Below, in pieces: positions 42,467 to 46,676 of a stretch of DNA of 46,676 bases; the stretch's first letter is position 1; every line of letters starts with the position of its first letter. The notes below the pieces were generated by a model. It had not been told where the DNA came from and did not search any database. It worked only from the letters and a program-made list of their open reading frames with translations. Source of the DNA: SLQH01 sp964612995 (GTDB lineage: Bacteria > Planctomycetota > UBA11346); NCBI GenBank assembly GCA_964612995.1, contig CAZTGE010000014.1, positions 1 through 46,676 of the forward strand, read 5' to 3'. The position numbers and the translations under genes are program-made.

Positions 42467-43660
42467 ATGCTGGTGGAGATGGCCTGGCGGATGTGGCGGT
42501 CGCACGATGCGCGCCTGCTCTGGCGTATGGGCGTGAACATGGGTCTGGGCAGCGTGCTGGCGATCGAGCGCTTCAAGCGCCGGCGCAAGCGGGGGGAGCA
42601 TTTTCCGCCGTTCGTGTTCCTCTCGGTGACCAATGCCTGCAACCTCAACTGTCAGGGCTGTTGGGTGCACAAGTCGAGCCCGCCGGTGGCGATCCCTCCG
42701 ACCACCCTGCATCGGGTGATCGCGGAATCGAAGCGGATGGGATGCCGCTTCTTCGGCATCCTCGGTGGCGAGCCGCTGCTCTATCCGCGTCTGCACGCGG
42801 TGCTCGCGGCCCACCGCGACTGCTATTTCCAGGTCTTCACCAATGGGATGCTGCTCGACGACGATACCGCGAGCGCCTTCCGTCGGCTCGGCAACGTGAC
42901 ACCGCTGATCAGCATCGAGGGGCTCGAGCAGGTCAGCGACGAGCGCCGCGGCGGCTCTGACGTGTTCCGTCGCACCATCGACGGGCTGGAGACCGCCCGG
43001 CGTCATCGGCTGGTCACCGGCGTCGCGACCAGCGTCTGTGCCTCGAACATCGACGAGCTGGCCACCGAATCCTTCGTCCGCGCGGTCATGGCCCGCGGGG
43101 TGGCCTACCTGTGGTATTACATCTACCGCCCGGTGGGCAGCGATCCGCATCCGGAACTCTGCCTCGATGTCGAGCAGGTCCGGCGCCTGCGCCGCTTCAT
43201 CGTCGAGATGCGCACCCGGGTGCCGATGATGATCGTCGACGCCTACTGGGACGATCGCGGCCGCGGCCTGTGTCCGGCGGCGGTCGGCATCTCGCACCAC
43301 ATCAGCCCCGCCGGTGACGTGGAGCCCTGCCCGCCGCTGCAGTTCGCCGCCGATACCATCGGTGACGGCCGCGATTTCGTCGCGGTGCTCGAGCGCAGCG
43401 ATTTCCTCGAGCGGTTCCGCCAGTCGGTCAGCCAGCGCACCCGTGGGTGCATCATCCTCGAGGATCCGGATCACCTCCGGCGGCTGGTCGAGGACAGCGG
43501 CGCACGCGACACCAGTGGCCGCGGCGTGGGCACGAACGAACTCGCGGCGATGTGCTGTCGTCAGAGCCACGACATGCCTGGCGCGGAGATCCCCGAGCGC
43601 AGCTGGTTCTACCGCCTGGCCAAGCGCAACTGGTTCTTCGGTTTCGGCGCCTACGGCTGA
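42467..43660 (+). CDS. Radical SAM protein with C-terminal Cys-rich (SPASM/twitch-like) region (397 aa)
   Basis: Cys58-x3-Cys62-x2-Cys65 (CNLNCQGC) is the SAM-binding [4Fe-4S] site, with GGEPLLYP as the usual following motif. Further Cys at 269, 288, 328, 363 and 364 suggest an auxiliary cluster. The N-terminal 45 residues are basic and amphipathic (MAWRMWRSHDARLLWRMG; RFKRRRKRGEH) and could bind membrane. Radical SAM enzymes of this layout often modify peptides or proteins, or act on lipids (HpnH-like). The substrate cannot be told here. It is the last gene of the plus-strand run, 34 bases after the permease gene. Confidence 0.88.
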   Translation: MLVEMAWRMWRSHDARLLWRMGVNMGLGSVLAIERFKRRRKRGEHFPPFVFLSVTNACNLNCQGCWVHKSSPPVAIPPTTLHRVIAESKRMGCRFFGILGGEPLLYPRLHAVLAAHRDCYFQVFTNGMLLDDDTASAFRRLGNVTPLISIEGLEQVSDERRGGSDVFRRTIDGLETARRHRLVTGVATSVCASNIDELATESFVRAVMARGVAYLWYYIYRPVGSDPHPELCLDVEQVRRLRRFIVEMRTRVPMMIVDAYWDDRGRGLCPAAVGISHHISPAGDVEPCPPLQFAADTIGDGRDFVAVLERSDFLERFRQSVSQRTRGCIILEDPDHLRRLVEDSGARDTSGRGVGTNELAAMCCRQSHDMPGAEIPERSWFYRLAKRNWFFGFGAYG

Positions 43661-43665
43661 GGGCT

Positions 43666-43798
43666 TTTTGCAGAGGGGGCGCTGCCCCCTCGCGGCTTTG
43701 GGCCATTATCGCCGAAAAGCGTTCCTCTGTCGGCCGGTCGCCCAGCCAGGCCTGGCTGGGTTCCGTTTTGCAGAGGGGGCGCTGCCCCCTCGCGGCTT
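43666..43798 (+). repeat. Two identical 33-bp repeats 100 bp apart, each with a hairpin
   Basis: The copies are 43666-43698 and 43766-43798. Each holds AGGGGGC-GCT-GCCCCCT, a 7-bp stem with a three-base loop, flanked by TTTTGCAG on the left and CGCGGCTT on the right. The T-run is on the wrong side for an intrinsic terminator of the radical SAM gene, so these look like REP-type repeats. Confidence 0.85.
43741..43760. repeat. Perfect 20-bp palindrome
   Basis: CCCAGCCAGGCCTGGCTGGG equals its own reverse complement and lies between the two 33-bp repeats upstream of hisD. It could be a protein-binding site or part of the repeat element. Confidence 0.85.
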
Positions 43799-43945
43799 CG
43801 CCGCGCCTCGGCTTCCTCGCTGGGGCTTGTCGCGCTCCCCTGTCGTCGCTCGCCAGCTGTGCTGGTATCTGCGGTAGTCTGCGGCCCTTTGTCGCCGTGG
43901 TCGGCCGGGGCTTTGCCTTGGGGTTCGAGGCGGCATCATGTGGCC

Positions 43946-45274
43946 ATGAGCATCTCCATCATCGCCCACGACGCGTCCGACTACGCTGCCCGGGTCGAAG
44001 CGCTGTTGTCCACTTTGCGCGGCGGTGGTCTGACCGCCGCCGACGAGCGCGATGATCTCGATGTGCGCGGGATCGTCGCCGGGATCATTGCGCGGGTCAC
44101 CGAACAGGGCGATGACGCGGTGGTGGAGTTGACCCGCGAGCTGGATCGTGCTCCGGTGGAGGCAGCGACCCTGCGGGTCACGCCAGAAGAGATCGCCGCG
44201 GCCCATGCGGCGGCCGATCCGACCTTCCTCGCGCTGATCCGCGAGGCGGCGGCGAACATCCGAGCCTATCAGGAGCACATCAAGGTCGTCGCGCCGGCGG
44301 ATCTGGTGCGCGACGGGCGTCGTCTTGGCGTGCGTTACACCCCGATCGACCGCGTGGCGGTCTACGTGCCCGGCGGGCGGGCACTCTATCCCTCGACAGT
44401 GCTGATGACCGCGGTTCCGGCCCAGGTGGCGGGGGTGCGCGAGATCGTGATGGCCTCGCCGCCGACCGGCGGCGACATCAATCCCCTGGCCCTGGCGCTG
44501 GCCGGCGAGTTGGGGATCACCGAGGTCTACCGCAGTGGCGGCGCGGTGGCGATGGCCGCCCTGGCCCTGGGCACCGAGCGCATCGGCCGGGTCGACAAGG
44601 TGGTCGGGCCGGGCAACGCCTTCGTCGCCGAGGCCAAACGCCAGCTCTTCGGTCAGGTGGGCATCGATTCGATCGCCGGCCCGAGCGAGGTTCTGATCGT
44701 CGCCGACGCCAGCGCCGATCCGCAGCGGGTCGCCGCCGACCTGCTCGCCCAGGCTGAACACGACCCCGGCTCGGCGATCCTGGCCACGCCGGATGGGCCG
44801 TTCGCGGAAGCGGTCGCCGCCGCGCTCGAGGATCAGCTCGCCGCGCTCGCGCGTGCAGCGGCGGTGCGCTCGGCACTGCGGCGCTACAGCGCGATCGTGG
44901 TCACGCCGGATCTGCCCGCCGCCTGCGAGCTGGCCAACCTCGTCGCGACCGAGCACCTGCAGATCCAGACCGTGGACGACGCGGCTTGCCTGGAGCGGAT
45001 CCGTCACGCCGGGGCGATCTTCGTCGGTCCCGATACCCCGGTGCCGGTCGGCGACTACTGGGCCGGGCCCTCGCATGTCCTGCCCACCGGGGGGACGGCC
45101 AAATTCTTCTCACCGCTCTCGGTCAACGATTTTCTCAAGTCCTCGAGTATCCTCGCCTACGATGCCGCGGCCCTGAGGGCCGATGGGCCGGGGATCGCCG
45201 CCTTCGCCCGCCGCGAAGGGCTCGATGCCCATGCGGCGGCGGTCGAACGACGGCTGCCGGGCACGGATGGCTGA
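43946..45274 (+). CDS. hisD: Histidinol dehydrogenase
   Basis: The product (442 aa) carries out the last two oxidation steps of histidine synthesis with NAD and zinc. Family landmarks are VAVYVPGGRALYPSTVLMTAVPAQVAG, VDKVVGPGNAFVAEAKRQLFG, DSIAGPSEVLIVAD, LLAQAEHDP (zinc ligands Gln and His), EHLQI (catalytic Glu-His), GDYWAGPSHVLPTGGTA (usually NHVLPT, here SHVLPT) and a His near the C-terminus (LDAHAAAVERR). Length is normal. No other his gene is in the window. The gene ends nine bases before the convergent thrH. Confidence 0.96.
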   Translation: MSISIIAHDASDYAARVEALLSTLRGGGLTAADERDDLDVRGIVAGIIARVTEQGDDAVVELTRELDRAPVEAATLRVTPEEIAAAHAAADPTFLALIREAAANIRAYQEHIKVVAPADLVRDGRRLGVRYTPIDRVAVYVPGGRALYPSTVLMTAVPAQVAGVREIVMASPPTGGDINPLALALAGELGITEVYRSGGAVAMAALALGTERIGRVDKVVGPGNAFVAEAKRQLFGQVGIDSIAGPSEVLIVADASADPQRVAADLLAQAEHDPGSAILATPDGPFAEAVAAALEDQLAALARAAAVRSALRRYSAIVVTPDLPAACELANLVATEHLQIQTVDDAACLERIRHAGAIFVGPDTPVPVGDYWAGPSHVLPTGGTAKFFSPLSVNDFLKSSSILAYDAAALRADGPGIAAFARREGLDAHAAAVERRLPGTDG

Positions 45275-45283
45275 GGGCGGTGC

Positions 45284-45901
45284 TCAGGAGGCGAGGAAGG
45301 CCTCGATCGCGGCGCGGACCTCGTCGTACGCGGTGATCACGGGGAAGCGGGGGAAGTCCCGGGCCGTGGCTGCTGCCGGCCGGAACAGGATGCCGGCGTC
45401 GGCCGCGCCGAGCATGGCCGTGTCGTTGTAGCTGTCGCCGAAGGCGATGGTGCGGAAGTTCAGGCCGTGGAAGGCAGCGATGCTGGCGCGCTTCTGGTCG
45501 GGCATGCGCAGGCGGTATCCGGTGAGCCGACCCGCGGCGTCCACCTCGAGGTCGTGGCAGAACAGGGTCGGCCAGTCGAGTAGTCGCATCAGCGGGGTCG
45601 CGAACTGGTAGAAGGTGTCGGAGAGGATGATCAGCTGGGTGCGTTCACGGATCCAGCCGACCAGTTCCCGGGCGCCCGGTAGCGGCGCGAGGTCGCCGAT
45701 GACCGCCTGGATCGCGTTCAGATCGATGCCCTCGCGCGCGAGGATGTCCAGCCGGTAGCGCATGAGCACATCGTAGTCGGGCTCGTCGCGCGTGGTCCGG
45801 CGCAGGGCGTCGATGCCGGTGCGTTCGGCGACGTTCACCCAGATCTCGGGCACCAGTACCCCCTCGAGATCCATGGCGACGATGACCGGGCGTGTGTCCA
45901 T
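45284..45901 (-). CDS. thrH: ThrH-type HAD phosphatase (phosphoserine phosphatase / phosphoserine:homoserine phosphotransferase)
   Basis: ATG 45901 is chosen since GGAGGAGG lies just upstream on this strand and the resulting 205 aa equals the family length. HAD motifs are MDLEGVLVPEIW (nucleophile Asp11), ILSDTFYQF, a Lys in DQKRAS and GDSYNDTAML. The D-L-E-G form and the DYDVLMRYRL and TLFCHDLEVD segments are typical for ThrH as characterised in Pseudomonas. It removes phosphate from phosphoserine and can pass it to homoserine, linking serine and threonine synthesis. No partner serine or threonine gene is nearby. Confidence 0.92.
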   Translation of the reverse strand: MDTRPVIVAMDLEGVLVPEIWVNVAERTGIDALRRTTRDEPDYDVLMRYRLDILAREGIDLNAIQAVIGDLAPLPGARELVGWIRERTQLIILSDTFYQFATPLMRLLDWPTLFCHDLEVDAAGRLTGYRLRMPDQKRASIAAFHGLNFRTIAFGDSYNDTAMLGAADAGILFRPAAATARDFPRFPVITAYDEVRAAIEAFLAS

Positions 45902-45973
45902 GGCGAGCCTCCTCCAGCCGCGCCACAGGGTGGCCGCCCGGTCCGGGGTGCAAGCCGCAGTCGGGGGCAGGTT

Positions 45974-46137
45974 CCCAGGGCCGCTCAAAGCTCGGGATGA
46001 CGGGGTCACAACATGGGTCCTTCGAATGGTGGACCCATGTTGTGACCCCTTGTTTCCATGCCGAGCTGGTGCTCGGCGCTCCCAGGGGCCGAGCTTTGAG
46101 CGGCCCTGGGCAGGTTCCAGGGCCGCTCAAAGCTCGG
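45974..46137. repeat. Nested inverted repeats: three 21-22-bp copies and an inner 19-bp hairpin
   Basis: A 22-bp unit containing CAGGGCCGCTCAAAGCTCGG is at 45974-45995, inverted and perfect at 46089-46110, and direct again at 46117-46137 (21 bp). Inside the first pair, 46002-46020 and 46031-46049 form a perfect 19-bp inverted repeat (GGGGTCACAACATGGGTCC) with a ten-base loop. The block lies upstream of thrH. Confidence 0.9.
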
Positions 46138-46224
46138 CATGCCTTGCGTCACCTCCATCTGCGTCCAACCGCCCGGCCCTCCTTTGGGCTTGGCCATAGT
46201 GACGCAGGTGGAGGCGAGGCATGG
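46138..46224. repeat. Imperfect inverted repeat
   Basis: The segment 46138-46166 (CATGCC...CCTCCATCTGCGTC) is an imperfect reverse complement of 46199-46224 (GTGACGCAGGTGGAGG...GGCATG). It directly follows the nested repeats and may be a further element of the same island. Confidence 0.6.
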
Positions 46225-46239
46225 CCCTCATTTGCGAGC

Positions 46240-46465
46240 TGTAACTACTCAGGGGCTTCGCCCCTGCGGTCCTCACTGCGTGAGGACCTACCCCTCTGGC
46301 TTTGTCGTGGTTCGCCTGAATCTGCAGGCAGATTCAGGCGTGGGCGGATCGGCTGCGCCGATTATATCCGCCCACCACCACTCGGCGCCAGACCCCATCG
46401 CGCACGATGGGGCCCCGAAAAAGGGCGAGGTAACCACTCATGCCCGTTGGGCCTGAGTAGTTACA
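46240..46465. mobile_element. MITE-like or REP-like element with 14-bp inverted ends (226 bp)
   Basis: TGTAACTACTCAGG (46240-46253) and CCTGAGTAGTTACA (46452-46465) are perfect inverted ends. The inside is almost all hairpins: AGGGGC/GCCCCT at 46251-46265; a 9-bp stem at 46268-46288; a 13-bp stem at 46313-46340; a 10-bp stem at 46340-46375; CCCCATCG/CGATGGGG at 46393-46412; and an inner end copy at 46430-46440 pairing with 46454-46464. There is no transposase gene and no clear target duplication. Confidence 0.6.
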
Positions 46466-46582
46466 AAACGGTATCCACCCGTTCCATGCCATCAGCGACG
46501 CCCTTGCCGGACGGCCATGGCCGCCAGAGGCGGCAACCGGCCAGCGCCGCACGAATGCGCCGGTCGCCGCATAGGGGTGGCG

Positions 46583-46667
46583 AGGCCTGAGTGGTTACGT
46601 TCTTTCTACAATTACCACAGGGAGCACAGAGGCCGGATTGGAATTCTCTCCGTAACTACTCAGGCCT
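46583..46667. repeat. Further inverted copies of the GTAACTACTCAGG end motif
   Basis: AGGCCTGAGTGGTTACG (46583-46599) and CGTAACTACTCAGGCCT (46651-46667) are inverted copies with one mismatch, 51 bases apart. The right copy has the same direction as the left end of the element at 46240 and may start another element past the window edge. The span 46466-46582 between elements shows no gene. Confidence 0.7.
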
Positions 46668-46676
46668 ATTCCTGTG

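Larger units (their letters stand above)
43661..43945. other. Non-coding gap with repeats upstream of hisD
   Basis: These 285 bases contain the paired 33-bp repeats and the 20-bp palindrome listed separately. There is no coding frame with a ribosome site, and I see no clear sigma-70 promoter, although one for hisD should lie here. Confidence 0.6.

Noticed and set aside
38977..42648. Very long open frame on the minus strand opposite the giant permease (and similar long minus-strand frames at 776-2671, 7850-10858, 11060-13210, 32221-34152 and 34028-35671)
   Set aside because: These mirror G+C-rich plus-strand genes. Their translations are biased to His, Arg, Gly and Leu with no family motifs, and the plus-strand genes opposite them have clear domains.
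43671..43690. Intrinsic terminator after the radical SAM gene
   Set aside because: The hairpin is present, but the T-run lies before the stem on this strand, and the same unit recurs 100 bp later, so it is a repeat element.
45902..46009. N-terminal extension of thrH by 36 codons
   Set aside because: The extension enters repeat DNA. The start at 45901 has a strong ribosome site and gives the normal family length.
45960..46600. Short open frames in the repeat island downstream of 45902
   Set aside because: They run through inverted repeats, lack ribosome sites and have no protein-like composition.
46240..46676. Integron attC sites or a CRISPR array
   Set aside because: The end motif does not have the attC core (GTTRRRY / RYYYAAC) and there is no integrase. 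Spacing is irregular and the copies are in both directions, so it is not a CRISPR array.

Overview
This is a G+C-rich bacterial chromosomal window with dense, mostly plus-strand genes, many four-base stop/start overlaps and good GGAGG-type ribosome sites. No rRNA, tRNA, CRISPR array, phage module or recognisable transposase gene was found. The mix of genes fits a Gram-negative, probably PVC/Planctomycetota-like or similar environmental lineage: very large exported TPR proteins, an ExbB-ExbD-ExbD set with a DUF4159 protein, a giant YbbP-type permease, cyanobacterial-type gshA, and a NADH/Fe-S/beta-propeller cluster. That lineage is an inference from gene content and is not proven by any single marker.

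Region A (1-19476, plus strand) looks like an envelope machine. It begins inside an Ala/Glu/Arg-rich helical repeat protein. Three exported TPR proteins follow (599, 773 and 2685 aa); the last two share a beta-module. Next come a 140-aa orphan, ExbB/TolQ, two ExbD/TolR proteins, a single-helix protein with a long acidic tail, a five-helix protein that ends in a TonB-like helix, Lys/Glu linker and DUF4159 domain, a further membrane protein of unknown family, and a 3D-domain protein. By analogy with Tol-Pal and Ton systems, the proton-channel proteins may energise the DUF4159 and acidic-tail proteins and act on the TPR proteins in the periplasm.

Region B (19518-24587, minus strand) is a compact set: a CobW-type GTPase, an ABC ATPase, an FtsX-type permease, glutathione synthetase and glutamate-cysteine ligase, in transcription order. 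A convergent hairpin separates it from region A. A 405-base divergent spacer separates it from region C.

Region C (24993-43660, plus strand) is a run of 13 tightly spaced genes. It encodes a beta-propeller protein, an NHL protein, a small Cys-rich Tat-like protein, a Tat-exported ferredoxin, a NosR/NapH-type membrane polyferredoxin, a membrane-anchored propeller, a fused NuoE-NuoF-ferredoxin protein, a fused NuoG-like [2Fe-2S]/GltD-like flavoprotein, another exported propeller, a GT4 glycosyltransferase, a YbbA/YbbP-type ABC pair and a radical SAM protein. It reads as a route that moves electrons from cytoplasmic NADH through Fe-S proteins to or across the membrane, with an export or modification arm. 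No hydrogenase H-cluster domain, PQQ synthesis gene or terminal oxidase is present. Several cofactor sites differ from the usual family pattern. This is the best candidate for an undescribed system.

Region D (43661-46676) holds hisD and a convergent thrH, with non-coding repeat DNA on both sides: paired 33-bp repeats, a perfect 20-bp palindrome, nested inverted repeats, and a MITE-like element with perfect 14-bp inverted ends whose end motif recurs up to the edge of the window.
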